Positions 27,076 through 35,948 of a DNA stretch of 64,000 bases are shown one piece after another. The translations under genes and the position numbers were made by a program. Where the stretch lies: positions 62,001 to 126,000 of the forward strand of contig JADKGL010000029.1 in the NCBI GenBank assembly GCA_016722295.1. Reading direction: 5' to 3'. Position 1 is the stretch's first letter; the number at the start of each line of letters is the position of its first letter. This DNA comes from Saprospiraceae bacterium (GTDB lineage: Bacteria; Bacteroidota; Bacteroidia; Chitinophagales; Saprospiraceae). Under the pieces are notes generated by a model. The model was not told the origin of the DNA and searched no databases. It saw nothing but the letters and a program-made list of their open reading frames with translations.

Positions 27076-28620
27076 TCATTGGGCAAATAAATTATAAGTA
27101 AGCCCTAAGAAATATCCAAAACTGTATTTTTTTGTTGTTGGTATTTGTCCTTCACCAATTACAATTTGATCACCTACTTGAAACCCATTTGATAATACCT
27201 TTACTTTTGAAAACATTGTCCCACCTGAAAGCATCACTGCTTTCTTTTTTCCAACATATAGACCTGGTCCTGCAAATATTGCAAAATTCTCAACACTTTC
27301 ATTCTTTGCAAATGGAATACCTATACCAAGATTTATTGTTGGAGTGAATGTTGATTTATAGTCGTAACTTAAACTAAATAGTGATGAAATCATCGGAACG
27401 TATGGATCACCATCCGTAGCGTATATTGTGCTGAATTCATTTTGATTTCTTACAAAATAGTCCTGTGGTGTTTTTAGAAATTTTGAACCAGTTAATCCTA
27501 CATTTACGCCAAACGAAGCACCACCATATGATTTTACTCTCACTTCAACATTTTTCACTAATGTAGATTTTATTTCGCCATTTGCAATACTATCATCTCG
27601 ATAAAGATCAAAATCATAAATAATAAATTTTTCTTCAGCTTTCACATGATGTACATAGGTAAATGTATTTTCTTTAATTTCATTATATTTTATAAAATAA
27701 TTTTGGATCTGTGTCGTGTAATCTGATGCGAATTCTATTTTAGAATATCGATTTTCCAATTTGGATGTAATTTCTTTCGATGTAGTGTGTAAGCTAGGTT
27801 CAATAGCTTCAAGATTTTTAAATTCTGGATATAGCTCAGGGATTCCATGATCTATTGAAGCTAATCTTACTCTTAATGAACCTAATTTAGTTAGTTTGTT
27901 TGTAAATTGGCTTAGTTTTTCATCCAATTCTTTTTTTTGTATTGGTACGTTTATTAATTTTTCATTAAGTAAAGCAATATCATCGAAAACTATTTCTTCA
28001 CCAACTGCTTTTAAGAAAACCTCTTGACAATGATTTAATAATATTGCTTTGCTTTGACTTGGTGGGAGTGTTGGATTTTTAATTAATGAATTAATAAACT
28101 CAGTACTATTTTGAAGCGATGCAATTGATTTCAATGACTTAGAAATTTGATTTGATATATCATTAATTTCATTCTTAGCAGGTTCTAATTCTTCAAGTAA
28201 AATTTTCAAGGAAGTTAATTCTTCAATATCACCTCGCGCATTGGCGGCATCCACTTGTGGAATTGTATTCAATAGATTTCCAAAAATTGGTGTACTAAGT
28301 AATGGTAGGCTTAAACCAGGTAGGAATCCAGTGATTAAACCTGAAAGTAATCCTTTTACGGCAGTGTTATTGGAGCTTACAAACATATTTGTTGCGCTTT
28401 GTGTAGCTCTGATTTCAGCTCTATAAATATAATTATTAAAATCAATAAGCTGGAAATATATCTGTTCTCCTTTCTTGATGGTTGGGTCATCTATAGCTTT
28501 GTTGTTTTTCATAAACCATGTACTGTCTTTGTGTACATTGTGATAAATATATAAATCTCCTTTTTGAGCAAAAGAAATTGCAGAATTTAATGCGAAGAAA
28601 ATTAGAATTGCACTTTTCAT
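27076..28620 (-). CDS. Exported envelope protein of unknown function, partner of a caspase-like gene
   Basis: I do not recognise a family. Residues 1-18 are a signal peptide (ending ISFAQ). A hydrophobic Gly/Leu/Pro-rich stretch at about 88-118 (LLSGLITGFLPGLSLPLL) could insert in a membrane. A long helical, probably coiled-coil region runs from about 125 to 320. The C-terminal 150 residues, from GGASFGVNVGL on, alternate hydrophobic and polar residues with GPGLYVGKKKAVMLSGG and end in SFGYFLGLTYNLFAQ, as in small outer-membrane beta-barrels. The gene follows the caspase-like gene by 5 bases and should be co-transcribed. A role linked to the protease is inference from position only. Confidence 0.6.
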   Translation of the reverse strand: MKSAILIFFALNSAISFAQKGDLYIYHNVHKDSTWFMKNNKAIDDPTIKKGEQIYFQLIDFNNYIYRAEIRATQSATNMFVSSNNTAVKGLLSGLITGFLPGLSLPLLSTPIFGNLLNTIPQVDAANARGDIEELTSLKILLEELEPAKNEINDISNQISKSLKSIASLQNSTEFINSLIKNPTLPPSQSKAILLNHCQEVFLKAVGEEIVFDDIALLNEKLINVPIQKKELDEKLSQFTNKLTKLGSLRVRLASIDHGIPELYPEFKNLEAIEPSLHTTSKEITSKLENRYSKIEFASDYTTQIQNYFIKYNEIKENTFTYVHHVKAEEKFIIYDFDLYRDDSIANGEIKSTLVKNVEVRVKSYGGASFGVNVGLTGSKFLKTPQDYFVRNQNEFSTIYATDGDPYVPMISSLFSLSYDYKSTFTPTINLGIGIPFAKNESVENFAIFAGPGLYVGKKKAVMLSGGTMFSKVKVLSNGFQVGDQIVIGEGQIPTTKKYSFGYFLGLTYNLFAQ

Positions 28621-28625
28621 GATAA

Positions 28626-30629
28626 TTATTTTTTTGTAATTAAATAGCTTACATTATAAATATTGAGATCCATTTCACCAAATGAAACTGCTTTACTGCC
28701 CCTAGTTGAGTAATAGTCTGAGCTCGCTGTTTCTACAAATAGCTTTTCGAAAGGGTTCGGATTATGAGAGCCTCGTGTACTATATGCTGTTCGTAAATCC
28801 AGCGGCCTACTTGAAGCGATTAACTTGAATAGTTCATTTCCATAAGGCGGCCAAACTTTATATTTTATCGGAATTAGTTTATTCTGACCAGGTAAAATTC
28901 TCATTTCTTCAGCAGTTTGATTTTCATAAGGTAATAAAATATTAATGATATGGTCAGGTTGAAAATCTAGTAATGTAAAATAGGCTGGCTTAATACCTTT
29001 ATTCGATATAACTATTTGAAATTCCTGACCTTCATGTAAAGAAGCCATCCCTGTCAATGGATCTGATTGTAAAGGTGAAAAATGGGAAGTATCAGTAAGA
29101 ATTGAATTAGTTTCTATGGGAATTATTTTAAATTCAAGTTGGATGTCTTTATTTGAAATTTCGATCTTTTTTAAGAATTGACATTGCAGATATCTTGTGA
29201 TCGCTTTTGTCATTTTATTGACTTGAATTTCAGTTGCATTTTCTGCCATGAAACTGTCAAGAATGCAATTATCTTGCGTGCTCAAATAAATATATTTCTT
29301 CTCCTTGTTTTTTTGTTCATCATAAATAAATAGATTGGCAGTTGAGGTATTTTGTTGGAGATAGGGTAATGATTTAAATTTATCATTGAATAATTTATTT
29401 ATCTCGGCGGATGAAATATTTAAGTCAACTGCGATTTTAATTTCACCCATAGATTTTTCGAGTAAAAATATCCAAGTATTTGCTAGCAAAGGCAAACTGA
29501 TAAATGAATCTAGTTCAACAACAGCTGAAGTCGCCATGCTTTTAATAACTTTCCCTTTTGTGATTGGAATAGCGGATTCAATATTTCTTGTATCAATTGG
29601 ATAAAATCCTAGAATACTTCCCTCATTCACACCTTGTAGAAATCCAGCATCGATCACGAAATTGTCTTCTGCTGTGCTTGATTGAACTTTAAAATAAGTT
29701 GCTGATTCTAAGACTTTGCCATTTAAGATTTCAGCATCCAAATCTCCTTCTGCTTGGGGTTGTTGCATCGGTGCAATAATATTCATTTCAACTTTAATTT
29801 TATCAAAAAGCGCACGATATGAATCTTCTTTTTTTGAAGCAATTAAATGTTTTGATATAGAATAACTCAAGGATCCATATTGCTTTCCTTGTGCATCAGT
29901 CATTTCATAGTTCAACTGGTTTTGACTGGAGCCAAAAAATGCTACCATAGAAGAGCGAGAACTCACTGTTGATTTGATAATATTTTCAGTGAATTGAGAT
30001 TTTTCATTTTTTATTATATCCGAGTCAAGTTGTTTGATATAATCTGGACTAGCCATTGGCTCTGCACTGCCTCTTGCATTTCCTCCACCTCTAGTACCTG
30101 TACCAGAGTGGCATGCATCTATAGCTACAATTAAATGACCTTCTGAACCGAGTTGTTGTCGTATATTATTTACTATTTCATTTAATTCGTCATCTGTTAT
30201 AAGTAGGTTTCCTTCATTTGTATTTTGGATAAATTTTTTAGGAGAATCATATGGCACAAGGCATTCATCATAGCCATCTATTTCATCCCCATTGATATCT
30301 TTTTTTTGTTGACCGTGTCCTGAAAAATGAAAATATACTAAATCCCCTTTTTGTAAACTATGTAAAAGATCATGTTTAAGTGCTTTAATGATATTTTCTT
30401 TAGTACAATGTTCATCTTTTATAATTTTGATGTTTGCTTCTAAGAAACCTTGTGTTACTAATGCATCATTGATAATTTGTAAGTCATTAACTGAGTTTAG
30501 ACTTGACCAGCCACCTGAACTTGGATATTTACCAATTCCAATAAGAAGCGCTTTTTTTGTTCCCTGACTTATAGTGTAAGTTGGAATCAGTATATAAAAT
30601 AAAGCAAGACAAATAAGTGAAATTTTCAT
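28626..30629 (-). CDS. Exported caspase-like (C14) peptidase with DUF4384-like C-terminus
   Basis: A signal peptide (1-22) precedes a caspase-fold domain at about 25-300. The catalytic dyad is visible: His105 in FHFSGHGQ and Cys173 in AIDACHSGTG. It also has ALLIGIGKYP and the NDLQIINDAL helix typical of metacaspase/orthocaspase p20 units, and DECLVPYDS. The C-terminal part (about 510-625) resembles DUF4384: EGQEFQIVISNKG, ILLPYENQ, and the late LFKLIASSRPLDL. Such proteins probably cleave after basic residues, but no substrate is visible. The export signal places it in the periplasm or at the surface, unlike cytoplasmic caspases of immune systems. It heads a two-gene unit with the envelope protein downstream. 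Confidence 0.88.
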   Translation of the reverse strand: MKISLICLALFYILIPTYTISQGTKKALLIGIGKYPSSGGWSSLNSVNDLQIINDALVTQGFLEANIKIIKDEHCTKENIIKALKHDLLHSLQKGDLVYFHFSGHGQQKKDINGDEIDGYDECLVPYDSPKKFIQNTNEGNLLITDDELNEIVNNIRQQLGSEGHLIVAIDACHSGTGTRGGGNARGSAEPMASPDYIKQLDSDIIKNEKSQFTENIIKSTVSSRSSMVAFFGSSQNQLNYEMTDAQGKQYGSLSYSISKHLIASKKEDSYRALFDKIKVEMNIIAPMQQPQAEGDLDAEILNGKVLESATYFKVQSSTAEDNFVIDAGFLQGVNEGSILGFYPIDTRNIESAIPITKGKVIKSMATSAVVELDSFISLPLLANTWIFLLEKSMGEIKIAVDLNISSAEINKLFNDKFKSLPYLQQNTSTANLFIYDEQKNKEKKYIYLSTQDNCILDSFMAENATEIQVNKMTKAITRYLQCQFLKKIEISNKDIQLEFKIIPIETNSILTDTSHFSPLQSDPLTGMASLHEGQEFQIVISNKGIKPAYFTLLDFQPDHIINILLPYENQTAEEMRILPGQNKLIPIKYKVWPPYGNELFKLIASSRPLDLRTAYSTRGSHNPNPFEKLFVETASSDYYSTRGSKAVSFGEMDLNIYNVSYLITKK

Positions 30630-30668
30630 ATGACCAATTTGGATCTAAATTACCAATTTTTTCAATAA

Positions 30669-30682
30669 GTGTTTCTAAACAC
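30669..30682. promoter_or_regulatory. Inverted repeat upstream of the caspase-like gene
   Basis: GTGTTT (30669-30674), CT, AAACAC (30677-30682) forms a symmetric 14-bp site 40 bases before the caspase-like start codon, inside the 139-bp spacer below purN. It could be an operator, but no regulator is known. Confidence 0.25.
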
Positions 30683-30768
30683 ATAAATGTTATCAAGATT
30701 GATAAAATTAATCTATTGAAGATTGGTAATAATTACAAAAAATCAGGTCAAATGAAATTTGATATAAT

Positions 30769-31353
30769 CTAGATATATCTCATTTGCATTATTAGTTTTT
30801 CACTCCATTCTGGAAGGTATTTATGCTCCAGTTCTTGAACTTTTTTTGATAATTTCTCAGCATTGTCTTTTTTATCAACTTTTACATTAGCTTGAAAAAT
30901 GACTTTGCCTTTATCATACATTTCGTTTACATAATGTATCGTTATCCCTGATTCTGAATCTCCAGAATTAATGACAGCTTGATGCACGTTCATTCCAAAC
31001 ATTCCTTTTCCTCCATGTTTTGGTAGGAGGGCAGGATGAATGTTAATCATCTTTTGATTGTATATTTTAACTAAAAACGGAGGTACTAATAGTAAGAATC
31101 CCGCTAACACAATAAAGTCAACATCATATAAATTCAAAAGTGAGGTCATATAGCTATTATTCGATAGCAATGACTTATTGACGACTGAAAACGGAACATC
31201 ATTCTCTTGAGCTAATTTGATTACTGGAGCTTTACTTGAATTCGTCACGATTAGGGCAACCTGAATATTGGGGTTTCCTTTGAAGTGTTTTATCAATTGT
31301 AATGCATTGGATCCAGTTCCAGAAGCAAAAATGGCAATCTTTTTTTTATTCAT
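30769..31353 (-). CDS. purN: Phosphoribosylglycinamide formyltransferase
   Basis: This enzyme transfers a formyl group from 10-formyl-tetrahydrofolate to GAR in purine synthesis. It is 194 aa, the usual length. The N-terminus has IFASGTGSNALQL, and the active-site residues Asn104 and His106 lie in MINIHPALLPKHGG. Asp147 lies in MYDKG. It sits 45 bases downstream of porD on the same strand and may be read from the bamD-porD transcript. Together with purL this gives two non-adjacent purine genes in the window. Confidence 0.95.
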   Translation of the reverse strand: MNKKKIAIFASGTGSNALQLIKHFKGNPNIQVALIVTNSSKAPVIKLAQENDVPFSVVNKSLLSNNSYMTSLLNLYDVDFIVLAGFLLLVPPFLVKIYNQKMINIHPALLPKHGGKGMFGMNVHQAVINSGDSESGITIHYVNEMYDKGKVIFQANVKVDKKDNAEKLSKKVQELEHKYLPEWSEKLIMQMRYI

Positions 31354-31398
31354 AAAAGAACATCGATTTAGAATTAAGGATATGTTTAAGGTGCAAAT

Positions 31399-32316
31399 TT
31401 AAGACTTAATTGGATTATAATTTGCAGCATTTGCAGGATCAATTGAAATCATTATCTGATAGACCTTATTTTTTTCGTCTGGGGACGCTTTTTTAAAGAT
31501 TTCAACGATTTCTAACGATTTTGAAGTGCAAAATAATTGTATTAAATATGAATTAGGGAATGATTTATCAACATTTTGTACTGATTCCAATGAACTCAAA
31601 ATAATTTTACGGGCTTGTTCTTGGTCTTTTTCTAATATATCTAATCCTAAACGATGGTATTCATAATAAGCTCTTCGGAATGGTTTTGCCCTTGAATTTT
31701 GAATATTTTCTATATAATCATTTCTTGTTGTCTTTTTAGCAGTCCCTCCTGCCCATGATTTGTCAATGGATTTAGCTGAAGCTGGCATTACATTGATCAT
31801 ATTTTGTATCAAATTCATGGTTTGTTCGCCTCCATCAAGCTCAAAACTTTCATAATCCATCATGATTATAACATAGGCGTAGTAAGTCAAAACACTTGAA
31901 AGATTGTCGAAATAATTGTCCTTGCTATTCTCTAATGGTCTAAATGGGTCAAATCTCATAGGAATTTCTTTGTCTAAAAGATTGATCAAATTGGTTTCAT
32001 AATTAGAATTAAATACGGGTCTAACAGCCTGAACGAATAAATCCCCTACAAAACTATTGTTTCCCGCATCTTGGCGAATTGTAATCTGAAAATTACATTT
32101 GATACGCTCCTTTGGACCGAAATTATCTGAAGTGAATTTTTGATTATTTAAAAACTCAGTAATGGATTTCTCCATCTGGCCTATGACAGATTTATCACTC
32201 AACCCAAGGTTGGGAGCTTGTACTCTGACAGTAGCATTTAATTCTTGAGCTTGGACTTCTATTTGTAAAGCGAAGCTGATAATAAATATTACGTATTTTA
32301 ATAATTTCATCGACAT
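31399..32316 (-). CDS. porD: PorD-family protein (DUF4835), type IX secretion-associated
   Basis: A signal peptide (about 1-23, ending IEVQAQ) is followed by the DUF4835 pattern: ELNATVRVQAPN, a conserved IGQMEKSITEFLNNQKFT segment, then ERIKCNFQITI. FDPFRPLENSKDNYFDNLSSVLTYYAYVIIMMDYESFELDGG is recognisable in parts and typical of the family. PorD was named from Porphyromonas gingivalis as linked to T9SS, and its precise role is not settled. It overlaps the coaBC end by 10 bases. The order bamD-rpoZ-coaBC-porD is the usual Bacteroidota arrangement; recN, which often follows, is replaced here by purN. Confidence 0.88.
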   Translation of the reverse strand: MSMKLLKYVIFIISFALQIEVQAQELNATVRVQAPNLGLSDKSVIGQMEKSITEFLNNQKFTSDNFGPKERIKCNFQITIRQDAGNNSFVGDLFVQAVRPVFNSNYETNLINLLDKEIPMRFDPFRPLENSKDNYFDNLSSVLTYYAYVIIMMDYESFELDGGEQTMNLIQNMINVMPASAKSIDKSWAGGTAKKTTRNDYIENIQNSRAKPFRRAYYEYHRLGLDILEKDQEQARKIILSSLESVQNVDKSFPNSYLIQLFCTSKSLEIVEIFKKASPDEKNKVYQIMISIDPANAANYNPIKS

Positions 32317-33512
32317 TGTAATTGATAGATTTCGTGCAAAATATCCTTTGCCACTTCTTTTTTTGTTTTGAGTTCGAATTCTAGTATTCGGCCATCTTTA
32401 TGGTAGATAGATATTTGATTTGTGTCAAAACCAAAAGCTGAATTTTTTACTTTTGGTGTGTTCATAACGATAAAATCCATATTTTTCTTATCTAGTTTTG
32501 ACTTTGCGTTTTCAAAAAGATTTTCAGTTTCTAAGGCAAACCCAACGGAGATTTGGTCTGACCTTTTTGATTTACCAATTGTCAATGCAATGTCTGGATT
32601 TTTCGTTAAATGAAGATCTAAATTTATTTCAGTTTTCTTTATTTTTTCTTGTGAAGGACTTTCTACTTTATAATCAGCTACAGCTGCTGCAAAAATGAAA
32701 CAATCAATTTTTGATTGAAGTTTGGTAACTTCATCAAGCATTTGTTGCGCAGACTCAACTCTTATCACGTTGAGTAAAGAATGGGAGAGGATAGATTCGT
32801 TACTTGGGCCAAGAATTAAATCAACATGTGCGCCTAGTTTGACTGCTTCTTCTGCTAATCTAATGCCCATTTTTCCCGATGATCGATTGCCAATAAATCT
32901 TACTGGGTCTATAGCTTCATAAGTTGGACCTGCTGTTATCAGAATGTTTTTTTGGGACAACAAATTTGAATCTATAAAAAAGTCTTTAACTATTTCTACT
33001 ATCTCTTCTGGTTCAGCCAATCTTCCAGGTCCACTCAAACCACTGGCGAGATGACCATCTCCGACAGGGATGATTTGGATTCCGATTTGTTGTAATATTT
33101 GAAGGTTTGATTGTGTAATCTTATGATTCCACATATCTAAATCCATAGCAGGAGCCACCATGATAGGGCATTTAGCCGAAAGATAAATTGCAGTTAGCAA
33201 ATTATCAACTAACCCATGAGTCATTTTGGCTAGAGTATTTGCACTTGCTGGAGCAATGAGAAAAAGTTCTGCCCAAAGTCCAAGTTCTACATGATTTGAC
33301 CATTGATTATCTTGACTCAGATTAGAGTAAACAGGACTGTTGCATAGGGTAGAGAATGTAAGTTCACCAACGAATTCTTTTGAAGATTCTGTCATGACAA
33401 CCTTTACAATTGCTCCTTCTTTTTGGAGCAATCTGACTAGTACTACAGATTTGTAAGCTGAAATGCTACCAGTGATTCCAATTAAAATTTTCTTTCCAGA
33501 TAACTTTCCCAT
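32307..33512 (-). CDS. coaBC: Bifunctional phosphopantothenoylcysteine decarboxylase/synthase
   Basis: This enzyme adds cysteine to phosphopantothenate (CoaB) and decarboxylates the product (CoaC) on the way to coenzyme A. The flavoprotein part (about 1-180) has GITGSISAYKSVVLVRLL, SNHVELGLWAELFLIAPASANT and the substrate-clamp motif PAMDLDMW. The CoaB part (about 190-400) has LITAGPTYEAIDPVRFIGN, SSGKMG and FAAAVADY. Length (401 aa) is normal. It lies between rpoZ and porD in a conserved minus-strand run. Confidence 0.96.
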   Translation of the reverse strand: MGKLSGKKILIGITGSISAYKSVVLVRLLQKEGAIVKVVMTESSKEFVGELTFSTLCNSPVYSNLSQDNQWSNHVELGLWAELFLIAPASANTLAKMTHGLVDNLLTAIYLSAKCPIMVAPAMDLDMWNHKITQSNLQILQQIGIQIIPVGDGHLASGLSGPGRLAEPEEIVEIVKDFFIDSNLLSQKNILITAGPTYEAIDPVRFIGNRSSGKMGIRLAEEAVKLGAHVDLILGPSNESILSHSLLNVIRVESAQQMLDEVTKLQSKIDCFIFAAAVADYKVESPSQEKIKKTEINLDLHLTKNPDIALTIGKSKRSDQISVGFALETENLFENAKSKLDKKNMDFIVMNTPKVKNSAFGFDTNQISIYHKDGRILEFELKTKKEVAKDILHEIYQLQCR

Positions 33513-33537
33513 GATAGATCAACACCCAATGGATATT

Positions 33538-33879
33538 TTAATCTTGATCGGGATTTGTATTTTTATAGTGGAAATCGATTCCATTATTGATGAATTCGTT
33601 TACAGCGATGAGTACAGGATTAGGGAGCTTTTCATAAAATTTTGAAATTTCAATTTGCTCTTTATTTTCATGTACTTCTTCTATAGTATCTGAGTGTGAT
33701 GCAAATTCATCAAGTTTGTCATGAAGCTCTATCTTGATATCATTTGCTAATTGATTTGCTCTTTTAGAAATGATATTTATTGTTTCATAAATATTATGTG
33801 TTTCAGCAACTAAAGCTTTTATGTCACGTGGCTGCACATTAGGATTTATTCCCTGCGCTTGAGTTTTTATATCTGTCAT
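33538..33879 (-). CDS. rpoZ: RNA polymerase omega subunit (Bacteroidota Rpb6-like form)
   Basis: This is a small (113 aa) helical protein that assists RNA polymerase assembly. The Bacteroidota form differs from the E. coli one; here the recognisable core is AETHNIYETINIISKRANQLANDIK, split by no gap, followed by a long acidic helix and KLPNPVLIAVNEFINNGIDF. Position between bamD and coaBC is the usual one in the phylum and supports the call. Its start overlaps the 3' end of bamD by 41 bases in another frame, more than usual for an operon junction. A later start is not obvious. Confidence 0.85.
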   Translation of the reverse strand: MTDIKTQAQGINPNVQPRDIKALVAETHNIYETINIISKRANQLANDIKIELHDKLDEFASHSDTIEEVHENKEQIEISKFYEKLPNPVLIAVNEFINNGIDFHYKNTNPDQD

Positions 33880-34672
33880 ACTCTGGATTTTTCAATTTTT
33901 GAATTGTATTTTTCTTTATTTCTTTAACTTCCGCAATTTTCTTGCCGCTTTTATAACGTTCTAGAAATTGTTCAGCTTTAATGAGTGTTTCTTTATATCT
34001 TTCTTCTTGTTTTTCAAAAATACTGTTTGTTGCAAGTTCGTAGTGACTTTTAAGTATTAGGTATCTAACTTCTTGTTGATTTTTCGTTTCAGGAAATTCA
34101 GTAATCAAATGTTCAAATGAGCTTACAGCAGCTTGATAATTTCGAAGATCGTAATAAAGATTACCTTGTTCTAGTAATTTTACCTCAAGTTTGGCTCTGA
34201 GTTCGTCAATGATTTTATTACATTCATTAACTCTCGAAGATTCAGGATTGTTATTTGCAAAACTTTGAAATCCATCAATTGCCTTTTCAGTACTTGTTTG
34301 GTCTAGTCTATAGGATGGGGACAATTTATAAATAGAATAGACTGACATATATTCTGCCTCTTCTTTTTTTGGGCTATTGACAAAAGTTGAGCTAAAATTC
34401 TTAAATAAATGTGAGGACATTTCAAATTCTTGCACATAATAATGGCAATAAGCATACTTAAAATAAATTTCTTCTGCTTCTTTTTGTCCTCTATAGTTAG
34501 TCAATATACTTTCGAATAACGATTGTGCTCTGATATAATCTTTTTTAGCATAATAATCATTAGCAGCTTTATAAATGAGAATCGGATCATTGGACGTTCG
34601 CACTTTCTCATAAGAGGACTTACAAGCGTTAATTAGTATAAAAATTAATAATAAATATGACCAATTCTTCAT
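33839..34672 (-). CDS. bamD: BamD, outer-membrane assembly lipoprotein
   Basis: This lipoprotein of the BAM complex helps insert beta-barrels into the outer membrane. The signal peptide from ATG at 34672 reads MKNWSYLLLIFILINACKSS with lipidated Cys17. TPR-like repeats follow (YKAANDYYAKKDYIRAQSLF, then RNYQAAVSSFEHLITEFPETK). An earlier in-frame start at 34693 lies upstream of a TAATTTTG promoter element and is unlikely. With the chosen start, transcription would begin only a few bases before the ATG. It heads the bamD-rpoZ-coaBC-porD run. Confidence 0.92.
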   Translation of the reverse strand: MKNWSYLLLIFILINACKSSYEKVRTSNDPILIYKAANDYYAKKDYIRAQSLFESILTNYRGQKEAEEIYFKYAYCHYYVQEFEMSSHLFKNFSSTFVNSPKKEEAEYMSVYSIYKLSPSYRLDQTSTEKAIDGFQSFANNNPESSRVNECNKIIDELRAKLEVKLLEQGNLYYDLRNYQAAVSSFEHLITEFPETKNQQEVRYLILKSHYELATNSIFEKQEERYKETLIKAEQFLERYKSGKKIAEVKEIKKNTIQKLKNPEYDRYKNSSAGNKS

Positions 34673-34680
34673 TTTCGATG

Positions 34681-34688
34681 CAAAATTA
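34681..34688 (-). promoter_or_regulatory. -7 promoter element of the bamD operon
   Basis: TAATTTTG on the minus strand matches TAnnTTTG and ends 8 bases before the ATG at 34672. The start point would fall about 3 bases before the ATG, so the mRNA would be close to leaderless. Confidence 0.5.
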
Positions 34689-34816
34689 ATCATTTTAACG
34701 GAATAATAAGAGAAATGTTGTACAATCTTGTTTCTCTTCCATTCAGGTTAATTCCAAAATTTCTGATATATCAGTTTGATTTACAATATTTTACATAATT
34801 TATTTTGTCGCTATGA

Positions 34817-35464
34817 CTACATTTTAACTTCTATATGATGAATCCCAGTAGTAAATTCTTTGTGAAGACATTGATAAATCTGTTCAAATGCATTTGGATT
34901 ATTGATGTAATCGACCTCTCCACAATGGAGAATTATGCATGGTGTATCTTTCAAAGTTTGAAAATATTGGAAATACATTTCTTCTATTGATTGTAAGTAA
35001 GCATCTGGAATCTCCAGTTCATAGCTTCTTCCTCTAGCCTTAATTTGTTTCTGAATGATATTTATGGGCCTATGGATATAAAGAATTCGATCAGGCTTTC
35101 GAAAATCGTTGGAGAGGCTATTGTATAGTTTATTATAGAGCTTGAATTCCTCTTCTTGTTTTAGATTATTTTTTGCAAATAAAAGACTCTTGATTAAACA
35201 ATAATCGGAGAGATAATAGGTAATAAATAAATCAGGTTGGAGTAAGTCGTTTTTAAGTTGTTTGTGTCTTTCTGTTAAAAAAAAGAGCTCAACAGTAAAA
35301 GAATATCTTTCTGGATCCTCGTAAAAATATTTTAAAAAAGGGTTATCCGCAAATTCTTCTAAAATTAGCTTACACTGATCGCGTTGTTGGATCAACTCAC
35401 ACAATGTGGTTTTCCCAGTTCCAATATTTCCTTCTATGCAAATGTAGTTTCCAGAATTAATCAT
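34817..35464 (-). CDS. Deoxynucleoside kinase
   Basis: This is a deoxyadenosine/deoxyguanosine kinase-like enzyme that phosphorylates deoxynucleosides for salvage. The P-loop GNIGTGKTT is at 12-20. LEEFADNPFLKYFYEDPERYSF is the family segment after it (seen in two parts), and the DRILYIHRPINIIQKQIKARGRSYE region contains the lid arginines. Length 215 aa is typical. It overlaps folK by 8 bases and ends the ftsY operon run. Which base is preferred cannot be told. Confidence 0.92.
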   Translation of the reverse strand: MINSGNYICIEGNIGTGKTTLCELIQQRDQCKLILEEFADNPFLKYFYEDPERYSFTVELFFLTERHKQLKNDLLQPDLFITYYLSDYCLIKSLLFAKNNLKQEEEFKLYNKLYNSLSNDFRKPDRILYIHRPINIIQKQIKARGRSYELEIPDAYLQSIEEMYFQYFQTLKDTPCIILHCGEVDYINNPNAFEQIYQCLHKEFTTGIHHIEVKM

Positions 35465-35948
35465 GATCTAAAATAATGATTTCGCTAGTGTCTTTACATT
35501 CATCATAGAGTTCTTCAATTGTTTTATTGAATTTTGGATGAACAAAATAAGCATCTATTTCCATTAGTGGAATCAAAACAAAATTTCTTGTATGTAACCT
35601 TGGATGAGGAATTTTTAACTCTTCTGAATTAATAATTTTGTTGTCATAAAAAAGAATATCAATATCTATTGTTCGAGAAGAAATTTTGCCATCTCTAATT
35701 CTTCCCTGTTTTAGTTCAATTTGATGTATTATTTCCAGTAATTGAAGTGGTGATTTATGAGTTTCAATTTTGATAACCTGGTTATAAAATGCCTCATGGA
35801 ATCCATCGATTTGAATAGGTTCAGTTTCATACAAGGAAGAACTTGCAATTAAGATATTCCCGTTTGAAATAATTTCTTTAATAGCTTTAGAAAGCATTTC
35901 TTTTCTATTGCCAAGATTAGAGCCTAAGGATAAATAAACTACTGCCAT
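35457..35948 (-). CDS. folK: 2-amino-4-hydroxy-6-hydroxymethyldihydropteridine diphosphokinase
   Basis: This enzyme transfers pyrophosphate from ATP to 6-hydroxymethyl-dihydropterin in folate synthesis. Signature motifs are YLSLGSNLGNRKEML at the N-terminus, LYETEPI, the RxxRDG-like GRIRDGKISSRTIDIDILFYD region and IPHPRLHTRNFVLIPL. Length 163 aa is normal. It overlaps the M28 peptidase stop by one base (TAATG) and the kinase gene by 8 bases. Confidence 0.96.
   Translation of the reverse strand: MAVVYLSLGSNLGNRKEMLSKAIKEIISNGNILIASSSLYETEPIQIDGFHEAFYNQVIKIETHKSPLQLLEIIHQIELKQGRIRDGKISSRTIDIDILFYDNKIINSEELKIPHPRLHTRNFVLIPLMEIDAYFVHPKFNKTIEELYDECKDTSEIIILDHD

Noticed and set aside
28626..30629. 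Caspase gene as part of a CBASS, gasdermin or Type III-like immune system
   Set aside because: It has a signal peptide and no nucleotide cyclase, gasdermin-like or Cas genes lie nearby.
30630..30768. tRNA or other RNA gene in the purN-caspase spacer
   Set aside because: No cloverleaf, T-loop motif or CCA is seen; the spacer is AT-rich with one small palindrome.
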